Below, in pieces: positions 1 through 8,068 of a stretch of 64,000 nucleotides of DNA (position 1 is its first letter; every line of letters starts with the position of its first letter). Source of the stretch: JAPKYZ01 sp033763835 (GTDB lineage: Bacteria; Acidobacteriota; Terriglobia; Bryobacterales; Bryobacteraceae); the NCBI GenBank assembly GCA_033763835.1, contig JANRJS010000018.1:62001-126000 (forward strand), written 5' to 3'. A model generated the notes under the pieces. The model had not been told where the DNA came from. It was given only the letters and a program-made list of their open reading frames with translations, and searched no databases. The position numbers and the translations under genes were made by a program.

Positions 1-753
1 GCGATCTTGCGCGAAGTGGGAACCACCAATAAGACTTCGCTCGACGACTACCGGGCGGCCCTCAGCGAACGCACCCGGCTGATTCTGCGCGTGCATCCTT
101 CGAACTTTCGGGTCACCGGATTCACCGCGAAGCCGACACTCGCCGAACTTGCGACGCTCGGCCCCCCGGTCTACGAGGACCTGGGCAGCGGCTGCGTTAC
201 GGATTTGCGCGAGTACGGGATCGACGAACCCCTTGTCGCCGACAGCTTGCGCGCCGGGGTCGCGCTGGTGAGTTTTTCCTGCGACAAGCTCCTCGGCGGT
301 CCGCAAACGGGGATCGTCGCCGGGCGCGCGGAACTCGTCGAGCGGGTGCGCCGCAATCCAATGTACCGGGCGTTCCGTTGCGACAAGACGATCGTCGCCG
401 CGCTGGAAGCCACGCTCCGGCGGTTGCTTTTCGAGCGTTACGACGAGATTCCGGCGCTGTGGATGATCCGCCTCTCGCCCGACGAGATTCGCGCCCGAGC
501 GGAGGATCTGGTCGAAGGTCTCGACGCCGAAGTGCTGCGGGGCGAGAGCGTCATCGGCGGCGGAGCTACTCCAGAACAGCGCTTGCCCACTTGGCTAATC
601 GCCCTCTCGGGCGACGCGATGGCATGGGAGCGCAAGCTGCGCGCTCATTCGACTCCCATCGTGGCCCGCATTGAGGCCGACCGCTTGATCCTCGACCTTC
701 GCACCGTCTTCCCGCACGAAGAGCCGGAACTTCGGCGTGCGCTTTCCGTCTAG
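1..753 (+). CDS. selA: L-seryl-tRNA(Sec) selenium transferase, C-terminal part (truncated by window edge)
   Basis: This PLP-dependent enzyme converts seryl-tRNA(Sec) to selenocysteyl-tRNA(Sec) using selenophosphate. The reading frame is open to base 1, so the N-terminal part lies outside the window. Visible landmarks are the REVGTTNKT block near the start, the VYEDLGSGC segment, and the PLP-lysine motif FSCDKLLGGPQTG. The family normally has FSGDKLLGGPQ, so a Cys replaces the usual Gly before DK. A C-terminal small domain ends with a DLRTVFPHEE stretch, which is usual for SelA. selD lies 1.3 kb downstream on the same strand with a serine hydrolase gene between them, which supports an active selenocysteine pathway. 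selB and the tRNA-Sec gene are not in the window. Confidence 0.93.
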   Translation, partial: AILREVGTTNKTSLDDYRAALSERTRLILRVHPSNFRVTGFTAKPTLAELATLGPPVYEDLGSGCVTDLREYGIDEPLVADSLRAGVALVSFSCDKLLGGPQTGIVAGRAELVERVRRNPMYRAFRCDKTIVAALEATLRRLLFERYDEIPALWMIRLSPDEIRARAEDLVEGLDAEVLRGESVIGGGATPEQRLPTWLIALSGDAMAWERKLRAHSTPIVARIEADRLILDLRTVFPHEEPELRRALSV

Positions 754-756
754 ACT
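751..756 (+). promoter_or_regulatory. -10-like hexamer TAGACT upstream of the serine hydrolase
   Basis: TAGACT overlaps the selA stop codon and ends 6 bases before the ATG at 763. If used, the transcript would start at or next to the start codon. No convincing -35 is visible. Confidence 0.3.
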
Positions 757-762
757 CTTACC

Positions 763-2064
763 ATGATTTCCCCGGTTTTGGCGCTGGCGCTCACGATAGC
801 GCAGGATTACGCAGGGTTCGTCAAGTCCTGGACGCGGGACGGGCAGTTTCAAGGCGCGGTCCTCGTCGCGAAAGACGGCAAACCGGTATTCCGGCAGGCT
901 TTCGGGCTGGCGAATTCGGAGTGGAACATCCCCAACGCGCCGGACACAAGGTTCCGCCTGGGCTCGATCACCAAGCAATTCACCGCCGCCGCGATCTTGA
1001 AGCTGGCCGAAGAGGGCAGGCTGAAGCTCGACGATCCGGTGTCGAAGTACTACGAAGGCGCGCCCGCCGCGTGGGAGAAGATCACCGTTCATCATCTGCT
1101 GAATCACACGTCGGGGATTCCGAGCTACACCAACCTGCCCGGATTCATGGGCAAGAAAGATCGCAACCCGCTCAGCCCTCTCGAAATCGTCAAGCTCAGT
1201 CACGACCTGCCGCTCGAATTCGCGCCGGGCGAGAAGTTCGCCTACAACAACACGGGCTACGTCTTTCTCGGCCACATTATCGAGAAAGTCACAGGCGGCA
1301 CTTACGAAAGCCATCTCAAGAAGACGATCTTCGATCCGCTGGGCATGAGCGATTCGGGTTACGACTGGCCCAAGACCGTCCTTCCGCGCCGCGCCTCCGG
1401 CTATAGCCGCGACGGGTCGAACGCGCCTTATCTCGACATGAGCCTTCCCCACGCGGCGGGCTCGCTCTATTCGACCGTCGACGACTTGCTGACGTGGGAC
1501 ACCGCGCTCCACGGCGGCAAAGTCGTGAGTAAGGAATCGCTGATTAAGATGACCACGCCCGGACATGGCAACTACGGCTACGGGTTGATGATCGGACCCA
1601 CGCCGTCGGGGAAGACCGTCATCGCGCATGGCGGCGGAATCTACGGATTCTCGACCAATATGGTGCGATTTTCCTCGGACGGCGTCGTGGCCATCGTGCT
1701 GGCGAATCGGGAGACCCAGGCCGTGGGACCGCTCGCGCTGGGATTGGCCGGTCTCGCAATGGGCGAGGATGTGAAGCCGCGGCCGGTACGCGTAGAAGTT
1801 ACCGTCGCGCCAGATAAGTTCGACCGGCTGGTGGGCGACTACGAACTGCGCCCCGGCTTCGTCCTCAAAGTGTTTCGCGAAGGGGACAAGTTCATGAGTC
1901 AAGCCACGGGACAGCCCGCTGTGCAGATCTTCGCCGCGAGCGAGACCAGTTACTTCCTCAAAGTCGTCGAGGCTCAACTCGATTTCGAATTGACGCCCGA
2001 CGGGAAAGCTACGGGTTTGAAGTTGACGCAAGGCGGGCGAACCATGACCGCGCCGCGTAAGTAG
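763..2064 (+). CDS. Serine hydrolase, class C beta-lactamase/penicillin-binding protein-like
   Basis: This is a predicted exported serine hydrolase of the beta-lactamase/DD-peptidase fold, 433 residues. The three active-site motifs are visible: SITK (Ser68, Lys71), YNN (Tyr161, Asn163) and HGG (His289). A short hydrophobic N-terminus (MISPVLALALTIA) looks like a signal sequence. After the catalytic domain a roughly 90-residue C-terminal domain begins near residue 345, like the lipocalin-type tail often found on this family. The substrate cannot be predicted: members include esterases, D-aminopeptidases and beta-lactamases. It sits between selA and selD with only 9 bases to selA, but nothing suggests a role in selenium metabolism. 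Confidence 0.88.
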   Translation: MISPVLALALTIAQDYAGFVKSWTRDGQFQGAVLVAKDGKPVFRQAFGLANSEWNIPNAPDTRFRLGSITKQFTAAAILKLAEEGRLKLDDPVSKYYEGAPAAWEKITVHHLLNHTSGIPSYTNLPGFMGKKDRNPLSPLEIVKLSHDLPLEFAPGEKFAYNNTGYVFLGHIIEKVTGGTYESHLKKTIFDPLGMSDSGYDWPKTVLPRRASGYSRDGSNAPYLDMSLPHAAGSLYSTVDDLLTWDTALHGGKVVSKESLIKMTTPGHGNYGYGLMIGPTPSGKTVIAHGGGIYGFSTNMVRFSSDGVVAIVLANRETQAVGPLALGLAGLAMGEDVKPRPVRVEVTVAPDKFDRLVGDYELRPGFVLKVFREGDKFMSQATGQPAVQIFAASETSYFLKVVEAQLDFELTPDGKATGLKLTQGGRTMTAPRK

Positions 2065-2071
2065 CGCGCGC

Positions 2072-2077
2072 TACGCT
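2072..2077 (+). promoter_or_regulatory. -10-like hexamer TACGCT upstream of selD GTG start
   Basis: TACGCT ends 7 bases before the GTG at 2085. This is the same spacing seen at many other first genes in the window, and it independently supports the upstream (selenocysteine-containing) start of selD. Confidence 0.33.
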
Positions 2078-2084
2078 GGTTCCG

Positions 2085-3074
2085 GTGAGCGATCTCAAGA
2101 AGCTCACCGCGCATGTGAAGGCGGCCGGTTGAGCGTCCAAGCTTAGTCCAAAGGTTTTGGACGCCGTGCTGCCGCGCGTGCCGCGGTTGAGCGACAGTAA
2201 CGTACTCGTGGGGTTTGACACGTCGGACGACGCCGGCGTTTACAAGCTGAGCGAGACGTGCGCCCTGGTGCAGACGGTGGATTTTTTCACCCCGATCGTC
2301 GACAATCCATTTACCTACGGAGCCATTGCCGCCGCGAACGCGCTGAGCGACGTCTATGCGATGGGCGGCAAGCCGCTTACCGCGTTGAGCATTCTGTGCT
2401 GGCCGAAAGACGGCGGCCTCGAAACCCTCGAAGCGATTCTCAAGGGCGGCGCGGAGAAGATGATCGAAGCGGGGTGTGCGATTCTCGGCGGCCACAGCGT
2501 GGGCGACGAAGAAATCAAGTTCGGCTATCAGGTAACGGGACTCGTGGACCCTTCGCGCGTCTGGACTAATGCGGGCGCGCGGGCGGGCGATGTACTGTCT
2601 TTGACCAAGCCGCTCGGTACCGGAGCGATCGCCACGGCGCTGAAGCGTGGGATCGCGCGCGAACCGCACGTCGCGGCCGCCACGGAATCGATGCTGAAAC
2701 TCAACAAGCCGGGCGACGGCTGGGAAGTCCACGGCGCCACCGACGTAACGGGATTCGGCCTGCTTGGGCACGCCCGCGAGATAGCGCTGGCCTCGAACGT
2801 CACGCTCGAAATCGACGCGACCGCGTTGCCGCTGTTCGATGGCGCGCTCGACTACGCCGCGGCGGGCGCGATTCCGGGCGGAGCGAAGAACAATCGCGAG
2901 TTCGTCGAGAGCTGCGTTCGAATCGAAGGCGCGCTCGACCCCGCGCTTGAAGCGCTGCTCTACGATCCGCAAACCTCCGGCGGACTGCTGCTCGCCGCGG
3001 AGCGCGCTTACGGAGTTCCGATTGGCCGAGCGATGGCGCGCGGTGAAAAACCGCTGGTGGTGCGCGGTGTCTGA
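2085..3074 (+). CDS. selD: Selenide, water dikinase, predicted selenoprotein (in-frame UGA = Sec16)
   Basis: SelD makes selenophosphate from selenide and ATP, the selenium donor for SelA. The frame starts at GTG 2085, reads SDLKKLTAHVKAAG, meets TGA at 2130-2132 and continues ASKLSPKVLDAVLP without interruption to the stop at 3072. The UGA falls exactly where other SelD proteins have their catalytic Cys (E. coli Cys17 in GCGCK); the partner Lys follows three residues later (Lys19). The upstream codons encode recognisable SelD N-terminus, so this is not a non-coding leader. A 7-bp hairpin with a GGU loop follows the UGA (see SECIS entry). Length is 329 residues including Sec, normal for the family. 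The downstream GFDTSDDAGVYKL and DVTGFGLLGH blocks are typical. A naive gene caller would start at TTG 2157 and lose the active site. The stop overlaps pyrF. Confidence 0.9.
2130..2162 (+). promoter_or_regulatory. Selenocysteine UGA codon plus bacterial SECIS-like hairpin in selD
   Basis: The UGA is at 2130-2132. Bases 2146-2152 (GTCCAAA) pair perfectly with 2156-2162 (TTTGGAC), leaving the apical triloop GGT at 2153-2155, whose first G is 21 bases after the UGA. Bacterial SECIS elements are hairpins inside the coding region just after the UGA, with a small apical loop carrying an early G (often GU); this one fits. A competing 8-bp helix pairs 2133-2140 with 2157-2164, so the two structures are mutually exclusive. 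SelB would be expected to bind it. Confidence 0.75.
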
Positions 3075-3753
3075 TCCAAGAATCATCGTCGCTCTCGACT
3101 TGCCCTCGCGGGACGAGGCGCGAGCGCTCGTCGACACGCTGGGCGATGCAGTCGAGTTCTACAAGGTCGGCCTGGAACTCTACATCGCGAGTGGCGGGAC
3201 GATTCTCGCCGATTTGCAGGCGCTCGGGAAGAGAATTTTTCTCGATCTCAAGTTTCACGATATCGGCGAAACGGTAAAGCGCGCCACCGCCGCCGCCGCG
3301 CAGTCCGGAGCGTCGTTTCTTACCGTCCATGCCGTGCCGCAAGTGGTGCGCGCCGCCGTGGAGGGCCGGGCGGGATCGCCTCTTAAGATACTCGCGGTCA
3401 CCGTTCTTACGAGTCTCGACGACCGCGACCTCCACGAAATGGGCTACCGCCACGGCGTACGGGACGCGGTGGAATTGCGCGCGCGGCAGGCGATCGATGG
3501 CGGAGCGGACGGCCTGGTTTGCTCGCCGTTGGAAGTCGCTCACGTTCGCGAAGTCGCGGGGCCCTGGGCGATCTTGGCGACCCCCGGCGTGCGTCCCGCC
3601 GGTGCCGAGACGGGCGATCAGAAGCGGATCGCGACGCCCGAACAGGCGCTCGCCGACGGAGCCACGCACTTAGTGATCGGCCGTCCGATTACTCGCGCCG
3701 CCCACCCTCGTGCCGCCGCGCTCGCCATCGTATCCGCGCTTCGCCCCACCTGA
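3067..3753 (+). CDS. pyrF: Orotidine 5'-phosphate decarboxylase
   Basis: This cytoplasmic enzyme decarboxylates OMP to UMP, the last step of de novo pyrimidine synthesis. It is a TIM-barrel protein of 228 residues, the usual length of the short (bacterial) PyrF group. The catalytic segment FLDLKFHDIGETV carries the conserved Asp60, Lys62 and Asp65. The C-terminal TPGVRP and VIGRPIT phosphate-binding loops are present. The GTG start at 3067 overlaps the last 8 bases of selD and gives the standard N-terminus (SDPRIIVALDLP), so translation is probably coupled to selD. The frame is open further upstream, but that part is only a shadow of selD. Confidence 0.95.
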   Translation: MSDPRIIVALDLPSRDEARALVDTLGDAVEFYKVGLELYIASGGTILADLQALGKRIFLDLKFHDIGETVKRATAAAAQSGASFLTVHAVPQVVRAAVEGRAGSPLKILAVTVLTSLDDRDLHEMGYRHGVRDAVELRARQAIDGGADGLVCSPLEVAHVREVAGPWAILATPGVRPAGAETGDQKRIATPEQALADGATHLVIGRPITRAAHPRAAALAIVSALRPT

Positions 3754-3768
3754 GCGTGGGTTCGCCCC

Positions 3769-3797
3769 TTGTTTTGGTTGTCGCCGATGCGTAATAA
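3769..3797 (+). promoter_or_regulatory. Possible sigma70-type promoter for the Oar-like receptor
   Basis: TTGTTT (3769-3774) and TAATAA (3792-3797) are separated by 17 bases and lie in the 99-base gap before the gene. This would leave a leader of roughly 50 bases. Both boxes are imperfect. Confidence 0.27.
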
Positions 3798-3852
3798 TCG
3801 GTCATCGGTACGTAACCGAGAGTTTCAACCTGGTTGTTGGGGGGTTCGCTTC

Positions 3853-6800
3853 ATGCAACGTTTGCGTGTGTTCGCTACGTTTCTTTTCTTTGCCGGAGTT
3901 CTTTCGGCGCAACAGCTCACTTCGCTCACCGGAACGGTCGCAGATCCCACTGGCGCCGTGATACCCGGAGCTGCAGTCCGCCTAGAGAGCCTCGATCGGG
4001 GCTTTACCCGCGATGCCGCCACCGATTCGACGGGGCGCTTCGCCTTCTTACAGGTGCAGCCTGGCAAGTTCAAGATCACGGCGAAGGCGTCCGGCTTTAG
4101 TGAAGTCATCGTCAACGACGTGGTTCTGGAAGTGAACCAACCAGGCAAGGTAAACATCGTCTTCGAAAAGATCGGTGCCGTGGCCGAGACAATCTCCGTA
4201 AGCGCGGAAGGAGCGCAGATCAACACGACCGATGCCACGGTAGGCAACACCATCGGTGCGACCGCGATCCTGCAAGTACCCCTGTTTGCCCGGAATTTGG
4301 CCGGATTGCTCGCGTTCCAGCCGGGCGTGACATCGTTCGGCGACGCGACGGGGCAGGCGGACCGCAACGGCTCGGTGAACGGCGGCCGCTCGGATCAAGC
4401 GAATGTCACGGTGGACGGCGTCGACTCCAACCAACAAACGGGCCGCGCCGCGTTCCGCACCGTCATCCGCATGACGCTCGATTCGACGCAAGAATTCCGC
4501 ACGACGACAACGGGCGCCAACGCCGACCAGGGCCGGTCCTCGGGGGCGCAGGTGCAGTTGGTGACCAAGAGCGGCTCGAACGACTTTCACGGCTCGCTGT
4601 ACTGGTATCACCGCAACACGATTACCGCCGCGAACAGCTTTTTCAATAACCAATCGGGCGTCAAGCGGCCTCCGCTGCTCATCAACATCCCCGGCGGCTC
4701 GTTGGGCGGGCCGATCGTTAAGAACAAGGCGTTTTTCTTTTTGAATTACGAAACCCGCCGCGACGCGAGCCAGGTAAATGTATCCCGGACCGTGCCCTCG
4801 CTCGACCTGCGCCAAGGCATCGTCAACTACCAGCGCGTCGGGGGCGGCGTGGGACGCCTGTTGCCAGCTGATCTTCGGCGGATCGATCCGGCGGGGATCG
4901 GCGCGAATCAGGCGGCATTGCAGCTCTTGCAGAGTTATCCCGCCCCGAACGACTTCTCGCTGGGCGACGGATTGAACGTGCAGGGTTTCCGATTCGCTGC
5001 TCCAGTCGGCGGCAAACAGGATACCTACATCGCGCGTTTCGATTTCACGCCCACCGCCAGCCATCAATTCTTCGTTCGTGGCAATCTGCAGAACGACCGT
5101 GATTCCGAGGCACCGCAGTTTCCCGGCGATCAGCCGAACCGGGTGAACCTCGAAAACGTTAAGGGTCTCGCCGCCGGGCACACCTTCCTGATTTCGCCCA
5201 CGTTGGTACTGACCACCCGATACGGCTTGACCCGTCAAGCGTTTGAGCAGACCGGAATCCAGACCGCTTCCGCGGTCACCTTTAGGAATCTGGATCCCCG
5301 TTTTGCTACCACGCGAGGCTTAGGGCGTAAGATTCCCGTCCACATGCTGACCCAGGATTTTGCATGGACGAAGGGCCGCCACGACATTCGTTTCGGCGGT
5401 GCGGCTAGGTTCATCACGAACAATTCCCGCAACTTCAACAACTCCTTCAACGATGGGATTGCCAATTTGTCGTGGCTGCGAGGTACGGGTAGCGATCTTC
5501 AGGCGGGCGTGCCCGATCTGCTGCCGGCGGGCCGCGTGGCGTATGGCGACGCGATGATGATGGCCCTCGGAATCATTACCCAGGGCAACGCCCGTTACAA
5601 CTACAAAGTGAACGGCGAGCTGATCCCCCTAGGGCAACCCGTCACGCGTAAGTTCGCCAACGAAGAGTACGAAATGTACGCTCAGGACACGTGGCGTCTT
5701 CGCCAAAACCTGACGGTCACCCTTGGACTACGCTACTCGCTCATGCCGCCGATCTACGAGGCCAATGGGGAGCAGCTTTCGTCGAACATCCCTATCGGCC
5801 AATGGTTCGACACGCGGGGCGGCTTGGCCGATCAAGGCTTACCTCAGTCGCAAGCTGGCGCGATCAGTTACGTTCCCACTTCGAGGGGTGGACGGCCGCT
5901 TTACCCCTTCCACAAGGACAACGTCGCACCGCGCGTTTCGCTCGCGTGGTCGCCTTCCTCGAACAGTTCCTGGGGGCGGAAGCTTCTGGGCAATCCGGGA
6001 CAAACCTCCATTCGCGCGGGCTGGGGAATGTTCTACGACATCATCGGCCAGCCTTTGACGCTGACCTACGACGCCAACGCATTTGGTTTGGCTACCGGAC
6101 TGACAAATCCGGCCGGCGTTCAAACGTCGCTCACAGCGCCGCGATTCACAGGATTCTTCAATCTACCTGGACAGCTCATCCGGCCGGCCGGACCGCAGAA
6201 CCTGACTCCTCCGCAGGGTTCGTTCTTGATCACGAACTCGATTGACGACAACCTGCAGATGCCCTACGTCATGCGGATGAATTTCTCCATCGGCCGCGAG
6301 TTCGGACGGGGCTGGTTCATCGAAGCGAGCTACGTCGGTTCGCAGTCGCGCAAGAACCTCGTGAATCGGGATCTGGCGATGCCGACGAACCTGCGCGACC
6401 CCGCTTCGGGGCAAACGTATTTCCAGGCGGCCAGCCAGTTGGAGACCCTTCGCCGCGCACGAACGCCGATCGGCCAAATCCCGCGCGTTCCATTCTTCGA
6501 GCGGTTTTTCTCGAATCTCGCCGGCGGGGGGCTAAGCGCATCGCAAGCCTGGTATCAGCAGATGGGCTTTTACGGCGTCGACACAACATCCGCCCTCGCC
6601 GACCTCGATCATTTTTGCGATCCCGATTGCGGCATTCGAGCGAACCAGATGCTGAATTCGCAGTTCTCGGCTCTGTCCGCATGGTCCTCGATCGGCCACG
6701 GCAGTTATCACGCGATGCAATGGACCATGCGCAAGCGGTTTTCCGACGGCCTGCTGCTCGATTTCAACTACACTCTAGCCAAATCGACCGACCTCGCTTC

Positions 6801-7470
6801 CCGTGCGGAGAATGCCGGATCGTTCTCCGGCTTCCTCGTGAATTCCTGGGAGCCGGACCAGCGCAAGGGCGTCTCCGACTATGACGCGCGTCACATTTAC
6901 AGCGCGTACATGTACTACCAGTTGCCGTTCGGCAAGGGCAAGCGCTTCCTGTCCGGCGCCAATCGTCTGGTGGACGCCGTGATCGGCGGCTGGGAGGTTT
7001 CGACTTCCTGGCAGCAATCGAGCGAACTGCCTACGAGCGTTGGAAACGGACGCAACTGGCCGACGAACTGGAACATCACCGGTTTCGCTACTCCGGTCGG
7101 AAGTCCTCGGGTTTCTACGAGAACGAAGAACGCTCCGGCGGTGGCGGGTGCTTCCGGACCGAATATGTTCCGCGATCCGGCTGGCGCTTTGAACGAATGG
7201 CAGTTTACGCTTCCTGGGCAGTCAGGCTCGCGCAATACAGTCCGGATCGACGGCGCGTTTAACATCAACACCGGCTTGTTCAAGCGGTTTACCATGCCGT
7301 ATAACGAAGCGCACAACGTGCAGATCCGTTGGGAGACGTTCAACTTGACGAATGCGGTCCGGTTCGGCTTCCCCAATCTCGATCTGGGGAACGCGTCCAA
7401 CTTTGGCAAGTACACGACGACTATCAACTCGCCGCGGCAGATGCAGTTCGCCTTCCGCTACGAGTTCTAA
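3853..7470 (+). CDS. Oar-like TonB-dependent receptor with carboxypeptidase-regulatory-like N-terminal domain
   Basis: This is a large outer-membrane beta-barrel protein of 1205 residues, typical of the expanded Oar/OmpA-related TonB-receptor family of Acidobacteriota. The start at 3853 gives a clear signal peptide (MQRLRVFATFLFFAGVLSAQ). A carboxypeptidase-regulatory-like beta-sandwich follows (GTVADPTGAVIPGAAV, about residues 25-105), then a plug-like region (NGGRSDQANVTVDGVDSNQQ), then a long barrel ending in the outer-membrane signature QFAFRYEF with terminal Phe. The ligand is unknown; family members are linked to oligosaccharide or peptide uptake, but no partner binding-protein gene lies next to it. 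It appears monocistronic, with a strong terminator just downstream. An ATG 84 bases upstream is in frame but would precede the signal peptide. Confidence 0.92.
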   Translation: MQRLRVFATFLFFAGVLSAQQLTSLTGTVADPTGAVIPGAAVRLESLDRGFTRDAATDSTGRFAFLQVQPGKFKITAKASGFSEVIVNDVVLEVNQPGKVNIVFEKIGAVAETISVSAEGAQINTTDATVGNTIGATAILQVPLFARNLAGLLAFQPGVTSFGDATGQADRNGSVNGGRSDQANVTVDGVDSNQQTGRAAFRTVIRMTLDSTQEFRTTTTGANADQGRSSGAQVQLVTKSGSNDFHGSLYWYHRNTITAANSFFNNQSGVKRPPLLINIPGGSLGGPIVKNKAFFFLNYETRRDASQVNVSRTVPSLDLRQGIVNYQRVGGGVGRLLPADLRRIDPAGIGANQAALQLLQSYPAPNDFSLGDGLNVQGFRFAAPVGGKQDTYIARFDFTPTASHQFFVRGNLQNDRDSEAPQFPGDQPNRVNLENVKGLAAGHTFLISPTLVLTTRYGLTRQAFEQTGIQTASAVTFRNLDPRFATTRGLGRKIPVHMLTQDFAWTKGRHDIRFGGAARFITNNSRNFNNSFNDGIANLSWLRGTGSDLQAGVPDLLPAGRVAYGDAMMMALGIITQGNARYNYKVNGELIPLGQPVTRKFANEEYEMYAQDTWRLRQNLTVTLGLRYSLMPPIYEANGEQLSSNIPIGQWFDTRGGLADQGLPQSQAGAISYVPTSRGGRPLYPFHKDNVAPRVSLAWSPSSNSSWGRKLLGNPGQTSIRAGWGMFYDIIGQPLTLTYDANAFGLATGLTNPAGVQTSLTAPRFTGFFNLPGQLIRPAGPQNLTPPQGSFLITNSIDDNLQMPYVMRMNFSIGREFGRGWFIEASYVGSQSRKNLVNRDLAMPTNLRDPASGQTYFQAASQLETLRRARTPIGQIPRVPFFERFFSNLAGGGLSASQAWYQQMGFYGVDTTSALADLDHFCDPDCGIRANQMLNSQFSALSAWSSIGHGSYHAMQWTMRKRFSDGLLLDFNYTLAKSTDLASRAENAGSFSGFLVNSWEPDQRKGVSDYDARHIYSAYMYYQLPFGKGKRFLSGANRLVDAVIGGWEVSTSWQQSSELPTSVGNGRNWPTNWNITGFATPVGSPRVSTRTKNAPAVAGASGPNMFRDPAGALNEWQFTLPGQSGSRNTVRIDGAFNINTGLFKRFTMPYNEAHNVQIRWETFNLTNAVRFGFPNLDLGNASNFGKYTTTINSPRQMQFAFRYEF

Positions 7471-7493
7471 TCGAACGGGCTACTTTGGGAATG

Positions 7494-7530
7494 GGGCGGG
7501 GCTTCGGCTCCGCCCGTTTCTTTTATTCTT
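7494..7530 (+). terminator. Rho-independent terminator after the Oar-like receptor
   Basis: A 9-bp stem (GGGCGGGGC with GCTCCGCCC, one G-U pair) closes a TTCG tetraloop at 7503-7506 and is followed by the T-rich run GTTTCTTTTATTCTT. This is a textbook intrinsic terminator. Its T tract also holds the -10-like hexamer of the next gene. Confidence 0.88.
7524..7529 (+). promoter_or_regulatory. -10-like hexamer TATTCT upstream of the Uma2 gene
   Basis: TATTCT lies within the terminator T tract and ends 6 bases before the ATG at 7536, so the mRNA would be leaderless. No Shine-Dalgarno is present in the gap. Confidence 0.33.
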
Positions 7531-7535
7531 GAGCT

Positions 7536-8033
7536 ATGGCGACTCAGACGCTCATCTCCGTGGACGAGTACCTGCACACGGTCTACGAGCACGATTGCGA
7601 GTACGTGCACGGCGAAGTCGTGGAGCGAGGGATGCCGACCGAAAATCACAGTCGAACGCAAACCCATTTCATCGAAGAGGCGTTCCTGTTGCGGCAACGC
7701 GGTTTCGACGTTCACGCCCGGGCCGAACTGCGCAATCGCCTGGAACCGACCCTGTTCCGCATCCCCGATGTCGCTTACTACATCGGCCGGCCCAATAAAC
7801 AGGTCCCCGACATGCCGCCGTTGGCGGCGATCGAGATCAAGTCGCCCGACGACCGCAGGAGTCGGCTGCTCGAAAAGCTCGCCGAGTACCGGGCGTGGGG
7901 CGTCAAGTACATTTGGTTCGCCGATCCCGAAGAGCGGAAATTCTTCGTCTACGACGGCGAGTTACACGAAGTCGAAGAATACTCGATCCCCGAAATCGGA
8001 CTCCGGCTGACGCGCGAGCAAATCTTCGATTAA
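7536..8033 (+). CDS. Uma2 family (DUF820) PD-(D/E)XK-fold protein
   Basis: This is a 165-residue Uma2/DUF820 protein, a family with a restriction-endonuclease-like fold that is highly expanded in cyanobacteria, Chloroflexi and some Acidobacteriota; its biological role is not settled. The fold's catalytic pattern is visible: PDVAYY (Asp), then a hydrophobic strand with IEIKSPDD (Glu-x-Lys). The later KYIWFADPEERKFFVYD and YSIPEIGLRLT segments are also family-typical. Glu and Lys are retained, so a nuclease activity is possible. It lies 66 bases after a terminator and 35 bases before alaS. A second, only distantly similar Uma2 gene is at 43116. Confidence 0.88.
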   Translation: MATQTLISVDEYLHTVYEHDCEYVHGEVVERGMPTENHSRTQTHFIEEAFLLRQRGFDVHARAELRNRLEPTLFRIPDVAYYIGRPNKQVPDMPPLAAIEIKSPDDRRSRLLEKLAEYRAWGVKYIWFADPEERKFFVYDGELHEVEEYSIPEIGLRLTREQIFD

Positions 8034-8045
8034 CTGCGGTGGCAT

Positions 8046-8064
8046 GGGAAACTAGAAGTTTCCC
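8046..8064 (+). promoter_or_regulatory. Perfect 19-base palindrome just before alaS
   Basis: GGGAAACTAGAAGTTTCCC: 8-base arms (8046-8053 and 8057-8064) around an AGA centre, ending 4 bases before the alaS ATG. As RNA it would be a hairpin covering the ribosome entry site; as DNA it could be an operator. It lacks a T run, so a terminator role is less likely. Confidence 0.5.
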
Positions 8065-8068
8065 CAAA

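Noticed and set aside
595..2031. A 478-codon open frame on the minus strand
   Set aside because: Antisense shadow of the serine hydrolase and the selA end; no recognisable domain, and composition biased to Arg, His and Gln.
2133..2164. An 8-bp helix after the selD UGA as the SECIS
   Set aside because: The pairing 2133-2140 with 2157-2164 is perfect but leaves a 16-base loop. The alternative 7-bp helix with a GGU triloop fits bacterial SECIS rules better.
2157..3074. SelD starting at TTG 2157 as a Sec-free short form
   Set aside because: It would lack the catalytic residue and the conserved N-terminus; the preceding codons in the same frame clearly encode SelD, interrupted only by one UGA.
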